A stretch of 64,000 nt of DNA from Tetracentron sinense (lineage: Eukaryota > Streptophyta > Magnoliopsida > Trochodendrales > Trochodendraceae): contig CM026562.1 of the NCBI GenBank assembly GCA_015143295.1, positions 2,914,001 through 2,978,000 on the forward strand, read 5' to 3'. This document shows, piece after piece, positions 37,080 through 49,516 of this stretch; the first letter of the stretch is position 1; every line of letters starts with the position of its first letter. The notes below the pieces were generated by a model that did no database searches, was not told where the DNA came from, and saw only the letters and a program-made list of their open reading frames with translations. A program made the position numbers and the translations under genes.

Positions 37080-38245
37080 GACTGGCCATACAATTCATCC
37101 TCTATGAAGGAATCTTGTACAAGAGATCACCAAACTTGATCTGGAACAGATGCCTCGACACTCTTGAAGCTGCACTAGTAGTTGAAGAAGTTCATGGAGG
37201 AACTTGCAGCCCACACATGAATGGGTTAATGCTCTCCAAAAAGATACTCAGACTGTAATACTACTGGTTTATAATGGAATCAAACTGTTGCCAGCATGCA
37301 TAGAAGTGCCACCAGTGCCAAATCTAAGCCGACAGAATCAATAGACCGCTGACCAGGCTACACGATCTCACCGCTCCATGGACATTCTCAACTTGGGGCA
37401 TCGACGTCATCGGACCCATAACACCGAAAGCATCAAACGGACATCGATTAATCCTGGTTGCAATCGATTACTTTACAAAATGAGTTGAGGTAGCCTCTTA
37501 TGCCAACGTCATAGCCTCCGTGGTTCAGTATTTTTTAAAAAGGGATATCATCTGCCGATACGGTGTCCCCTTCGAGATTATAACAGACAATGCTCTCAAC
37601 TTCTGTAAAAAGGGGATGACAGACCTCTACCAGAAATTCAAGATACAGCATCACAACTCTACACCATACAGGCCATAGACTGATGGTGTAGTTAAAGCTG
37701 CCAACAAAAACATGAAAACAAATCATAGAAAAGATGACAATCACTTACTCTGCCTGAGATGAGATGCTCCCATATGCACTCATGGCTTACAGAACGTCCA
37801 TCCGAACTTCAACTGGGGCAACACCATTTTTTATAGCTTACAGTATTGAAGTAGTCATCCCTATTGAAGTAGAAATTCCATCACTCTGGGTGTTATTAGA
37901 AGCAAAAATCTTAGATGCAGAATGGGCATAGACCTGGTATGAGCAGCTAAATCTGATCGAAGAGCGGTGACTGAAAGCCATCAACCACTCTCAGGTCTAT
38001 CAGAGGCGTATGGCTAGGGCATTCAACAAGAAGGTTAAGCCACGAAGCATTGAAGTTGGTGACTTGGTTCTCTGGAAGATGTTGCCAAACCCCCCTAACC
38101 CGAGGGGCAAATTCACACCCAACTATGAAGGCCCATACATCATCCGAGACAAATTCTCCGGCGGCACCCTTTGACTCGGACGTATAGATGACAAAGACCT
38201 CCCAGAGTCCGTCAATATGGACAAATTCAAACAATACTACGCCTA
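37080..38245 (+). CDS. Ogre/Tat integrase (fossil)
   Basis: Zinc-finger remnants lie at about 37200-37330. The core contains WGIDVIGPITPKASNGHR and LILVAIDYFTK (37400-37480), then RYGVPFEIITDNALNFCKK (37560-37610). The C-terminal part has YEGPYIIRDKFSGG (about 38125-38170) and stops at about 38245 with FKQYYA. Several breaks. Confidence 0.8.
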
Positions 38246-38249
38246 GGGT

Positions 38250-41027
38250 CTAGATCTGATAGGCGCTTTGCACTCATAAATTCTCTAGAAAATGACAGGA
38301 GGCCATCCTTGGCATACTCCTTATCCCCAACAATGTAAACCCATTTACAAATCAATAAAATTCACTAGTTAGCCTCCTTTGAGCCTAAAATCCCTTCTTT
38401 CATAAAACCTTTTCAGGGACACCCTCCTTTGCCAATCTATGGCATTTGTCTGAACTACGTCATGACCTGATCCTGCAAAGGGTACGTAGACAACTTGACA
38501 AATCAAATGCGGTCACTGAAGGGATCAAGATATTTCCAGAATCATCTCCCAAGTAGGGATCCAACCATCCCCCAAACCATCCCCAATGGAGCCAAAGTCT
38601 CTTTAAAAAAGCCTCCCTAAAGAGTCCAAATAGAGCAAGAATCCTCTGGACTTCTCTAGCTGAGTCAACTCTCAAGGGTATAAAATTTTCATCAAGGGAA
38701 AACCTAAAATAGAAGTCGAAGCATTCTAAAAAGTCAAAGACTCCCCACAGAGACGATCTCTCCGAACTCTTTCCCTAACAAAAATCTTTTATGACACTCT
38801 CTCTCGAAAAAAAATCCCCAATCAAAGACAACCTCTCTCACTTCCCAAGCAGAAACAACCTCTCTCAAATTTCCCAGTGGAGCCAAAAAAAACTCCACTG
38901 GAAATCTCAAACTATAAAACCCGAGGAGAGTACAACGAAAGAAGTCCCCAAAAGAGCAAAGATCAACTGTAATAGGAGAAATCCCAGGGTGTCCCAAACT
39001 TTGGTCCCCCAGCCTACATTTTGTCATACTCTAAGTCTTTCTAGATCCACTAGAAACTACAAGTGCAAGCGCAGTATCATGTCTACATCCTCCTCAGAAC
39101 ATAATTATCAGTAGGATGTCATTCAAGGCAATGAAGGGAGAAGATCCATTTTTCCCAACAAATAGCGGGCATGAGTGAAAACAGGAAACAACCTCATTGC
39201 ACAAAAATTACGTGACACCAGACCTAGTCTTGCGACTAGGGATAAAAAAGGAACAAAAATCAACCAGCTTCATAGGTATGAGGAAAATCAGTAACGGCCT
39301 CATTGCATAAAAATCACGCGAACATCATGACTTGGTCATTCCAAGGGTAAAAAAAGGAGAAAAGCTGAAGAGCGGTTTGACAACAAAATACAATAGTAAT
39401 CGGTCTCGCCGAATTCCCAACATTCCCCCATAAGTTGTCATAAGAAATAGATTTCCCAGCAGTAGTCACCAGCAGATTTCCCCGGTAGTGGCCTCCAGCA
39501 GAGTTCAAATCCCATCAGACTGTTGAAAACCTCCAGCAAATTGCCACTCCTCGACAAATCCCCAACAGTGGTCTACAACCGTATCACAATCCCCAGTAGA
39601 ACCCTCCAATTGCTCTCTACAAATACTCTCCCCAGTAGGAGTCTAAAAATTTCCAATTGCTCCTCAGCATGCTTCTCCCCATCCAGAGTTCAATCTCCAG
39701 CAGCGGCAAGACAAACAGGTTTACCCCTAAGCATCCCCGGCGGTGACAAAACCTCTTCTGGGCTATACTCCACTCTCCGCGAGTAAAAGACAGATTAGAA
39801 AAACCCCCTAAGCCCTGACAAAGACAATTTCCTAGAAAATCTAAAAGCTAGCTGAACATTCTTTCTATTAAAAAAAAAATTTGCAAAAGTCTGACACTTT
39901 TCTGAAAATATTTTTCAAAACAGAGCTTCCGGTACCGAGACCTGGTCGTACCAACCTGCATCAGACAGCCCCAACAAGACAAGTAGAAGAACCCGACACA
40001 GCGCACCCTGTAAGTCATAATCAATAGAGTCATGAGAAAGCATCCGCTTCTTTACACCCTCCATGACATCATCAAAATCTAGTGCCTCTGGGCCATTTCA
40101 ATCATCAATCTGGCTAGGGCCTTTCGAACATGTCATTTTAAAATCAATGTGGCTAGCACCTCAGAGACATGCCACAGCCCCTTCAACACCTCGTGTGTCC
40201 TTGACATCCTGCGTATCCCTTGACAACCTTGTCATACCACGATACCACCCGCATGTCCCCCTTTCGACACCCCGTGTGTCTCCGACATCCCAGGTAAGCA
40301 TCGACATAACACACTTTATCGGCACCTCATATGTCCCCCTTTTGATATCCCGTGTGTCCTTGACATCTTGCGTATCCCTTGACAATCTCGTCATACTGCG
40401 ATACCACCGCGTGTTCCCTTCGACACCCTCGTGTGTCTCTAACATCCCAAGTGTACCATTGACATAACACACTTTGTCGGCACCCGCATGTCCTCTTCGC
40501 CACCCCCATGTGCCTCTGACATCCCAGGTAAGTATCGACATAACACACTTTGTCAGCACCTCGCATGTCACCCTTTGACACCCCGTGTGTTTCCGACACC
40601 CCGTGTGTCTCCAACATCCCAGGTGAGCATCGACATAACATATTTTGTTAGCACCTCACATGTCCTTCTTTTGACACTCCACGTGTCCTTCGTTTGTTTT
40701 GGCTAAGCACCTCCGAGTAATGTCATAGCAATCAATCCTAGGTAGCACCTTCGGGACATGTCATCCTTCATTGCATTTATCAATCCCCAGCATAAGTAGC
40801 ACAGACTATTCTTCGTTCCCCAGAGAGTGGTACTAAACTGCTTTAACTTTCCCCAGCTCACCCATATCCCCAACAGGTATAGGTAAGCACATCACTCATT
40901 GCACAACTTGCACAGCATGCATGCATATCATCATTCCTTAAAATCTAATCTTGGTGTAAAAATAGGATGATTCTAGTCTTTGTCGTTCGTTTGCAAACTT
41001 AGGCACCCTCCGGCAAAGAAGGGCAGC
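38250..41027 (+). mobile_element. Ogre/Tat 3' untranslated region with tandem repeats
   Basis: About 2.8 kb without conserved coding. It contains a 'cccagtggagcc' and 'ccagcagtrg' degenerate repeat (38570-39740) and a tandem array of ~50-60 bp pieces arranged in ~170-bp higher units (about 40190-40700) with 'gacaccccgtgtgtctccga' and 'cgacataacacactttgtc'. It ends in a polypurine tract, ggcaaagaagggcag, directly before the LTR at 41028. Long 3' UTRs with tandem repeats are typical of this element group. Confidence 0.7.
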
Positions 41028-41099
41028 TGTAAGCATCCAATTTTTACACCCTGCCTTAGCCTTGATTAGTATCTTTTAACTATGATTATCCTCAGCTGA

Positions 41100-41460
41100 G
41101 TCTCAGTCCAATCCTAACCCTAGGCAAACCCTGGCCCAAACCCTGGTTGAACCCTAGTCAAGCCCAAGGCCTAACCCTTGGAAAAATCCTAACCCTAGGT
41201 AAACACTAGTCAAACCCTAATCAAGTCCTAAACCCTAGGCAAACCCTAATCAAACCCTAGGCGAACCCTAGGCCTAACCCTAATCAAGCCTTAAACCATA
41301 GGCAATCCCAGGTAAAACCTTAGACTAACCCTAAGTAAACCCTGATTAAAACCTAGCCCTAACCCTAGGTAAACCCTATGCCTAACCCTATTTGAACCCT
41401 AGGCCTAACTCTAGTTAAACCCTAGCCTAACCCTAGGTTAACCCTAATTCAGCCCTACGG
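41100..41460. repeat. Degenerate 'aaccctagg' array (telomere-like words)
   Basis: About 25 copies of ccctaagg/ccctaac-like words at irregular 10-14 bp spacing, within the Ogre/Tat LTR. It is not a true telomere tract, because the CCCTAAA unit is not kept. Confidence 0.7.
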
Positions 41461-43024
41461 CTCAAAAACCTTCAAATCAAACCCAGAACCTTCTGTGGGC
41501 CCAAATAGGAGCCCACAAGCCTTTAGAGCCCAGTGCAGTGGGGTTCACCTGCTTTATTTTAAAATTCAAATAATTGCAGTAATAACTTTACCGCCATTAT
41601 AAAAAATAGTAAAGTGAACAGTGATTCAGGCCAATCGTGTGAGGGTTGGACCTATTTTAGCATAAAACAGGAATGACAATAATAACTCTACAGTCATTAC
41701 CTGATTTCCAGTTTGCAGTGCAGTTGGACCCTCTACGACCTTCCAGTCCGCCTCCCCAATGTCTAGAACCCTTCCTTTAATCGCTATAATGCCCCAGGGT
41801 CCATCAAATCCTATAAGAACCCCCTCCTCCAAGCTTTACATTCATTCTAAAATTCCTACACCAAATCCCTGTTGGAGTTTGGCCAGCCCCACTTCCTTCC
41901 TTCCCAGCCTCTGTCTTCATTTCAAGAGGGTTCCCAGACCTCCCCAGGAGCTGCTCCAGCACCACCACCCAACTGCCATCGTGCACAGACCTCCTCCGCC
42001 ACTATTGCAGCCCAACAGTAGGGTAGCACCCCTACCCCTCCTTTATTTTCTTTAGTTGGAATGTTGTTAGACTCCTGGTCCTACTCTATGTGTCATTCAC
42101 TTATTGTTTACTCTATGTTTCCTTGTTTTTAAGCCTAGGACAGGGGTCCCCCCACCTTTCTCATAGGTGTGGGGGAACCCCCTTAAGGTTTAAACCATGG
42201 GTACAAGCCCCACATAGCCGCAGAGCTCCCCTTTAGGTTCTGGGGGTTCCTCAAGCCATGAGGAATCCCCTGGAACCCACTGCTGCAATCCCGTAGGAGA
42301 AAATCTCATTCTAAAAAAATCCAGGAATGGTGGTAGAATAATTACTGTCATTTCTGGTCTCTTACTTTACAGCATCTATACACCCTCTTAGGTGGGGCCC
42401 TGGTCCAATCCAGAGCTATGATTGGACTCTGCTGACCTTCCTCTACCTAGCCTGGTCCTTCCAAGCCCACCCCTGTTGCTTAATCGTGGTTAACATGGCC
42501 TGAAACCCAGAGTTAGCTTAATGGCGGTAGACAGTCTACCGTTATTTCAGTTTACCAAGCCCAGTGCATTTAGGCCTACACCAAGCCCATATCAGACCAT
42601 GTCCAGGGCCCACCACAGGCCCAAGATATTCCTTGGACTTCCTTCTTCACCCTTGTGGTCCAAAACCTCGTGGGGTCATCCTAACCTTACCTCTCTCCCC
42701 TGAAAAACTATTAAAGAAAAATATTGTAATGACGGTAGACTATCTACTGCCATTCTGAAACAGTGGAGTTTTAGAATGACGGTAAACTGTCTACTGTCAT
42801 TCCTTGTGTACTGCATTACTGGCCTTTTCACAAGGCTCAGACCTGGTAGGAGGCCACTATAGGCCCTACTATACCCTCTAGGCCCACCCTGACTTGCCTG
42901 GACCCTTAACCAAGGTTAACCCAACCGTTGGTTAACTTTTAACCATGGTTAAATAACCATTAACCCTTGAAAAAATCTAAAAAATTCTTAAAAGTTCTGA
43001 AATCATTGCATGTGTCCAAAATGT

Positions 43025-43380
43025 TTCTGCTTTGGCCCATTTACCATAGTTAGCATCTCTAACCATGGTTAATTTACACATTTAACTCCGGTTAGCAACC
43101 CTAACCTCGATTAAATCTGATTTTGACTTACCGGACCTAATCTCTTAGCTTACCGGGCTCACCCTTGGCCTACGGGGCCTAATCTCAGCCTACCAAGCTC
43201 ACCCTTGTTACCCTCAACTGTGGTTAGAAATCCTAATCATGGTTAGTTTGACCCTTAACCCCGGTTAGCAACCCTAACCTTGGTTATTTATGATTTTAGC
43301 TTACCGGGCCTAATCAAGTCTACCGGACTTACCCCTTGGCTTACAGGGCCTAATCCTTAGTCTACCGGACTAAACCCTAA
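43025..43380. repeat. ~176-bp tandem duplication in the Ogre/Tat LTR
   Basis: Two copies of 'ccggttagcaaccctaacct', each followed by 'gattttrrcttaccggrcctaat' and 'taccggrcttaccc'. Many 'accatggttaa' palindromes lie in and before the copies (42900-43100). Confidence 0.7.
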
Positions 43381-43734
43381 GCCTACCGAGCTTAAACCAT
43401 GTACTTGACCAACCTCGGTCAACCACACCCTAGTCTACTGGACTAGTCCATTAGCCACCCTTGGTGCACACACACACACCCCCTAGCCTTGGCATGGGCC
43501 CATGTGCCAAAACTATGCTCGGTCTGATCTCACTTTGTGAGTACGTAGGCAACCCAACCCGGGTTCGATCCTATTTAGATTTTCTTTCTTAGATTAGTAT
43601 TATCTTAAATACTTAGGCATTTAAACAAACAACCTTGATTTTAATTAGCTTACACCTAGAAAGTAGGGAACCATTGCAAAATAGAAATTCTGGGATGCAT
43701 AACACCTTCCCCGGATCCCTTCTGAATGAATAGG

Positions 43735-43748
43735 TGGCGACTCTCCAC
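43735..43748 (+). promoter_or_regulatory. Primer-site-like sequence after the Ogre/Tat LTR
   Basis: TGGCGACTCTCCAC follows the LTR. TGGCGACTC matches the 3' end of an arginine tRNA, the primer of Ogre elements. A primer site normally follows a 5' LTR, so it is out of place behind a 3' LTR. Confidence 0.55.
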
Positions 43749-43749
43749 A

Positions 43750-46025
43750 TTATACCTGTGAGTTTTTTTAGGGAGTGAAATCCCGTGCTCACACAGCTAA
43801 TGAAATTTCATCTGACTAATCGCATTTACAATGTATTACCATACTATGTCTACAGCTTGTCTCCGTGCTTATGCATTGTTGTACTATGTCTCTATGCTTA
43901 TGTTCCCGTGCTCATGTTTCTCATGCTTAATGTTATAAATTATCTCGTGATCATGTTTTTGCTCTCGTGCTCGTCACACTTATAAATAGAAAGGTCAAAT
44001 GTCAAGACAATATAAAGGCAATGTGTAAAATTCAATGTAAAGGCAATAGGAGAAATTCAATGTAAAGAGGCATTACATTCGTAGAACATCTAAAGGACGG
44101 ACAAGGCGTTACATTCATAGAACATCCACAGGACGGACGAGGCAATTACAAGAGAAAGAAAAATACAGAGGCCCATATGAGCTGACTGCGACCATTATAT
44201 CAAAAAGAAAGAATCGGGAATTTAAGGAGGCAATCAAGTCTGCTTCCCGAGCCAACAGGAGGATGTGCCTGACGATGCTCTTTAGGTCTAGACACAAGCT
44301 CGACGGGAGGGGCACTAGGCTCAGCAGAGGACTCAAACCGTCGTAATGCACGCTTAACCGAGAGAGTGATTATCCACAGTTTGAAGTTCATCCCTCCCTA
44401 CGATCGATGATGATGACACAGAAAATACAACCATCCTAGATGGCTTTATCGAAGAAATCCTCAATCAATGCTTTGAAGCTCAGAAAATCTTCGATTGCTT
44501 GTCGTAGTCCTCTGCCATCTCCTTCTCTAGATTTTGAAGGATGACACGAACAGTAGACACAGGCCGGTGTATGAAGAAGAGACCAAGGAATATTGCCAAA
44601 ATAAGGACTTATAAGAAGTCTTAAGGAAAGCCAGAAGAAGACAAGGTTGCACTGATGCGTGGTCACAGAAAAGGTTTTTGTGTTGGCAAGGTATTAGTAT
44701 AAATGACAATCAGAAGGAAGAAAATGAAGACTACCTCATCTTATTTATATAAGATTCAACAAATATCAAGACGGGAATACCCTCAATCTTCACCATACAC
44801 AAATATGCACAAGGGCACGATGGTTATGTGCAGAATCAAAGTCGACATGTCAGAATAAAATGTCAGAAGGACGAGATTGACCCTCATCTTTGCCGTACAC
44901 AAATGAAAGCTCAGGGGTGTGATCGTCTTTTCTCTATGCTAGGCTAACCGTCACAAGTTTTTACGTGCATCGAATCCTGCAAACAGTAATGATGATGACC
45001 TGCCAACATTAAATGAGACATGACTGTTCATCATGCGTGTGGAACAATTGCGTACAGCTGTCATGGCAGTCCCTATCCTCATAAAGTACATGCAACATTT
45101 CGCCTTACACAGATCAACAGGTATTCTCTAAGGACCATCTTCAATTAATTTACGATATTCCGAACGAACGTTCGAAGCATCATAAAGGGGCAAACTGTAA
45201 TGGATAAAATTTGTAAAATGAGCAAGTGTTACAAGGACGAGTAGAGCATTCGTCCTCGTAGAAGATGATTGAAGCTTTCATGCTCCATCTACAACGTAAG
45301 CTCGTGCTCCAAAGGACGATGTCAGAATTTGTCGTCATTAGGACGATGTTAGAATTCGTCTTTATTAGGATGATGTCGTAGCTCGTAGTCAAGAAAAAAT
45401 ATCAGTGTTCATGGACGGAACCGACGTAGAGGACGATATCAATAGGAAGGACGAGGCTAACGGAGAGGACATAACTGACTTTCAGGACAATGATCAGGAG
45501 GCAAGCTCTATACTCTGAGAAATTAGGAGTTATTGATGGTCATCTCAGCCCACAAATAGTCCGAAACCGACCTGGAGAAAGTTGGCTTACACGAGTGACA
45601 TATGTCAAAGAAAGTAGGCTTACACGTGCAGCACGTATGAAGGAAGATTTTTCTGACATATTAGTAATGATCACAAAGCAAGTGGTAAGATCACGCATGA
45701 GCATTAATGAGCATGTAGAGACATCCGAACTCAAACCTATAATACCCCAAACCTCCCATAAGGTAACGACTACTGAATCTTTATCACTCGGGTCCATGAT
45801 CAAGGAGAAAGCCATACTCACTAAGCAGATGCCTTAAGAGATTCTCTTTCTCAAAGCTTGTTCTGTGCATTTCACTTGCAACATGTACTAACTTGATCAT
45901 CCGAGAACTTTGTCAGGAGGGGCCCCCACCCACACCAACAAAGGCGAGCTAGGATCATACTTGCTTCCTTCTACTAGTCAACTTGAGCTATTGATGTGTG
46001 GACGATCCGAAGAATTTCTCCCACA
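43750..46025 (+). mobile_element. Gypsy (Tat/Retand-like) 3' end with 830-bp LTR (fragment)
   Basis: The polypurine tract aaaggggcaaac precedes an LTR that starts TGTAATGGATAAAA at 45196 and ends cccaca at 46025. The LTR end carries the 'acttgatcatccgagaactttg..ggggccccc' wording usual for this group. 43750-45195 is untranslated sequence with a 40-bp direct repeat (about 44073-44150) and short antisense open frames I do not recognise. Pol is absent. Confidence 0.6.
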
Positions 46026-46026
46026 A

Positions 46027-46435
46027 AAACCAAATATAGAGGAGATTGAGGCATCACTAGTCATCAGATATAAAGGAGATGGACTGTTATGATTGATAGT
46101 ACAAAAAAGGAAAACAAGATCTTTTCAATAATTTGCAATTTGCACGAAAATAATCAAACTTATATATCAATGGATCTAGGACTTCTCTAATAAAAAAATG
46201 TATGGTAGCTAGTAGAAGAAGGATGATCTAGTCATTGGTGCCAAAGTTTGGAAGAAGAAAGATTTTCTACAAAAGTTGTTGGAGGGCATGGGCATTGTAC
46301 TAGAATAGGATATAGAATGTCTTTAGTCCCCCTTCCAGAAGTTATGTTTCTCTGTTGAAAGATCCTTGATACAAAAATCCAATGGAAAAAAGGTAAAGGA
46401 ATAGTTACTATCAGCAAAGGAAGGAAGATTTCTTA
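46027..46435. repeat. Direct repeat copy A (409 bp) of a segment also at 49123-49516
   Basis: Near-identical to copy B from 'aaaccaaatatagaggag' to 'gaaggaagatttctta'. Copy A stops exactly where the truncated Copia element begins. Its function is unknown. Short open frames exist but I recognise no domain. Confidence 0.9.
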
Positions 46436-48919
46436 GAGAACACTCCTAGAGTAAGCTTGGAGAATGAGGATCAGTGCTGGATTGAAGAAAGACTTTTGGG
46501 AAGAAGCAATGAACACAACAAGTTTTCTAATAAACAGATCATCTTCTACAATAGTAGATCTGAGGACACCAGAAGAGGTTTGGTTAAGTAAAACTTATGA
46601 TTATTCTACGTTGAGAATTTTTGGTTGTCCAGCATATGCACATGTGCATGGTGATCTGAGGGGCAAGCTTGATGCAAAGTCAAGAAATTGTATTTTTCTG
46701 GGTTTCTAGAAATAAGTTAAAGGCTACAGGTTATGGGATCCCGAAATAAGAAAGATTGTTGTGAGCAGGAATGTAGTCTTTGATGAGACTGTCATGATGA
46801 AAGAAGAGCAACATTGTGATAATGCAGCTGGCAGTAGTCATAGCCACAGAGATCACAACGGGTTCGAAAAGCACCTAGGAGATATGATGAGGACACAAAC
46901 ATGGTAGCTGAGAATGAGGAACCATCTAGCTTCAAGGAAGCGGTGTTAGATGGTGATCACAGAAAATGGGAGAAGACTATGGATGAGGAGGTGGAATCAC
47001 TACAAAAGAACCATATATGGGATCTTGTAGAACTGCCAAATGGGAAGAAATTCATTGGCTGCAAGTGGATTTTCAAAAAAAAAAACCTACCACTGAAAGC
47101 AGCGAAGTAAAGTTCAAGACAAGACTGGTTACAAAGGCTTTTACACAAAGAGAAGAAATAGATATCAATGAAATCTTTTGACCAATGGTAAAGCATATCT
47201 CTATGAGAACACTGTTGTTGATAGTAGTTATGCAAGACTTAGAGCTTGAACAGATGGATGTGAAGACAACTTTCCTGCATGGAGAGCTACATAAAGAGAT
47301 ATACATGCGACAGCTAGAGGGATTTCAGATGAGGGAAAAAACATATCAAGTTTGCAAACTGAAGATGTCTCTATATGGTCTGAAACAGTCTCCCAGGCAA
47401 TGGTACAAGCGTTTTGACTCATTCATACTGAAGAATGAGTACTTCAGAAGTGAGTATGACCACTGTCTCTATTTCAGAAAAATTAGAAATAGTTTCTTCA
47501 TATACTTAGCACTCTATGTGGATGACATGTTAATTGTTGCCAAAAGCATGTCAAAAGTGATGATATTAAAGAAGCAACTCAGCAGTGAGTTTGAGATGAA
47601 AGATCTAGGTACAACAAAGGAGATTCTAGGCATGGAAATTCGAAGAGATAGGAAACTGGGAAGATTATCTCTATCCCAAAGGAAGTACATAAGGAGAGTC
47701 CTTGCATGGTTCGAGATGCAAGATGCAAAACCGGTGAATACTCTATTGACAACACATTTCAGGTTATCTTCTCAGTTATGTCTAGTGACAGATGAATAGA
47801 AGGAAGAGATGGCAGAATTTCCATATGGAAGGGCCGTGGGCAGCATAATGGATGCCATGGTTTGCACTAGACCTGACATCTCACAAGGATTCAGTGTTGT
47901 TAGTAGATATATGGGAAATCCTGAAAAAGGAGCACTGGGAAGCAGTGAAGTGGATTCTAAGGTACTTGAAGAGTACCATTGATGTTGGAATCTTGTTTGA
48001 CAAGAATGACAAATGTGAGGTATTAGGTATGTCGATTCCAATTATGTTGGGGACTTGGACAAGAGGAGGTCTACTACAGGGTACCTATTTACACTAGGTG
48101 GAGGACCAATTTGTTGGAGATCCATGTTGCAGCTTACTACAACATTGTCAACGACTGAGGCTGAATACATGGCATCTTTAGAAGCAACTAGTTGGTGAAC
48201 TGAGATTAAAGTTGGAGAATATGATTCTTCACTGTGACAGTCAAAGTGTCATACACTTGGCGAAGAATCAAGTTTAATATTCAAGAACGAAGCACATTGA
48301 TGTGCGGTTCCACTTCAGAAGAGATGCAATATCTGAGAAGTAGATTTTGTTGGAGAAAATTCACACTAGTGAAAACCCCTCACATATGATGACAAAGCAT
48401 GTTACAATATCCAAGTTTAAACATTGCTTGGACTTGGTTAATATTCGATGAGATCGATAGAAGGCCACACCCTTGAGGGAGGGTGTGAAGGCATCTTTGG
48501 AGATGCGGTTATTCTTCACCCGAAGCAGAGTAGAATTGAAGCCAAGGTGTTGGAATTTATGTCTGAAATTCTAAGTCTGCTGAGAGCGATTGGTCGGCCA
48601 TAGAATGGTCCGATCGATCGGTGGTGGCTCTGATCGATCGGCCACTCCTTGGCCGATAGATGGGGTGACGCTGTTTTGTTATGATTTTTTCCCTATTTAA
48701 AGAGTTCTTTCTATTAGGGTTGAGAGAGGTTAGAAACAAGTTAGCCATACTTTTCTTTGAGGGAGAGATTGTTTGAGAGGTTGAGGAACCACTGTATTAT
48801 CTTTGCTTTGATTTTAGTGAAGAAGGTGATCTCTCCATGGACGTAGCCCATACCGGTTGAACCACGTATATCATATGTGTGTGTTTTTGTTCTCGTTCAA
48901 TAGGTTGTTTTTCAACGCA
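46436..48919 (+). mobile_element. 5'-truncated Ty1/Copia element with 3' LTR (fossil)
   Basis: It begins inside the integrase C-terminal part (LRTPEEVWLSKTYDYSTLRI at about 46560). RT follows with LEQMDVKTTFLHGELHKEIY and YLALYVDDMLIVA (47240-47550), then RNase H with TEAEYMASLEATS (about 48150). The LTR is 48548-48919, starting TGTTGGAATTTATG, with CCGATCGATCGG words (48592-48660) upstream of a TATA-like ccctatttaaag (48691). The same LTR family is seen at 7206-7424. LTR, gag and protease at the 5' side are missing, and the pol that remains has a few breaks. Confidence 0.85.
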
Positions 48920-49122
48920 GATGCACTATACCATTGTGATGGATCCAACATGTGAAAGAATTGTTAATAAATTCATCACCACCATCCGATTAGAAGTATT
49001 TGATTTTCTTGTCATACAAGTTTTCAACTAAGCATCGAAAGGTATCAGAACAAGTAATGTTGTCAGATTAGCGAAATTCATGTGTATCCACTAAAATCAT
49101 TGACGAAAACGATACAATATCG

Positions 49123-49516
49123 AAACCAAATATAGAGGAGATTGAGGCATCACATATAAAGGAGATGGACCGTTATGATTGATAGTAAAGGAAAACAAGA
49201 TCTTTTCAATAATTTGCAATTTGCACAAAAATAATCAAACTTATATATTAATGGATCTAGGACTTCTCTAAGCAAAAGATGAATGGTAGCTAGTAGAAGA
49301 AGGATGATCTAGTCATTGGTGCCAAAGTTTGGAAGAAGAAAGATTTGCTACAAAAGCTGTTGAAGGGCATGGACATTGTACTAGAATAGGATATAGAATG
49401 TCTTTAGTCCTCCTTCTAGAAGTTATGTTTCTCTGTTCAAAGATCCTTGATACAAAAATCTCATGGAAAAAAGGTAAAGGAATAGTTACTATCAGCAGAG
49501 GAAGGAAGATTTCTTA
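49123..49516. repeat. Direct repeat copy B (394 bp) of the segment at 46027-46435
   Basis: It lies about 200 bp beyond the Copia LTR and is a few bases shorter than copy A. 49517-50060 continues as unassigned sequence. It has a 67-codon open frame at 49588 that shows no known motif. Confidence 0.9.

Larger units (their letters stand above)
14560..43734 (+). mobile_element. Ogre/Tat Ty3/Gypsy element split by three later insertions (fossil)
   Basis: The pieces read in family order: leader (to 15111), ORF1 (about 15112-16400), spacer, gag (17420-18409), protease (20438-21464), protease-RT linker (30544-30839 and 34236-34667), intron (34668-34969), RT (35255-36445), RNase H (36575-36817), integrase (37080-38245), a long repeat-rich 3' UTR, polypurine tract and LTR (from 41028). 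Without the insertions it is about 14.7 kb, as expected for this giant-element group. A recognisable 5' LTR is absent. There are many breaks, so it is old. Confidence 0.85.
41028..43734 (+). mobile_element. Ogre/Tat LTR (~2.7 kb)
   Basis: It begins TGTAAGCATCCAATTTTTAC, a start typical of Ogre-group LTRs, directly after the polypurine tract. It holds a degenerate 'aaccctagg' array (about 41100-41460), a TATA-like tcctataagaac near 41807, several AATGACGGTAGA hairpins and a ~176-bp tandem duplication (about 43025-43380). It ends just before a primer-site-like sequence at 43735. The exact end is not fixed by a CA dinucleotide or target duplication. Confidence 0.7.

Noticed and set aside
40063-40706. 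Overlapping frames of 70-136 codons on both strands
   Set aside because: They arise from the tandem repeats of the Ogre/Tat 3' UTR. No domain, and both strands open alike.
41100-41460. Interstitial telomere tract
   Set aside because: Units are irregular and do not keep the plant CCCTAAA repeat. It lies inside an LTR.
43540-43565. tRNA-like B box (gggttcgatcc)
   Set aside because: No A box at proper spacing and no cloverleaf. A chance match within an LTR.
45490-45837. 115-codon frame in the 830-bp LTR
   Set aside because: It lies wholly inside an LTR and has no known domain. The opposite strand is also open.
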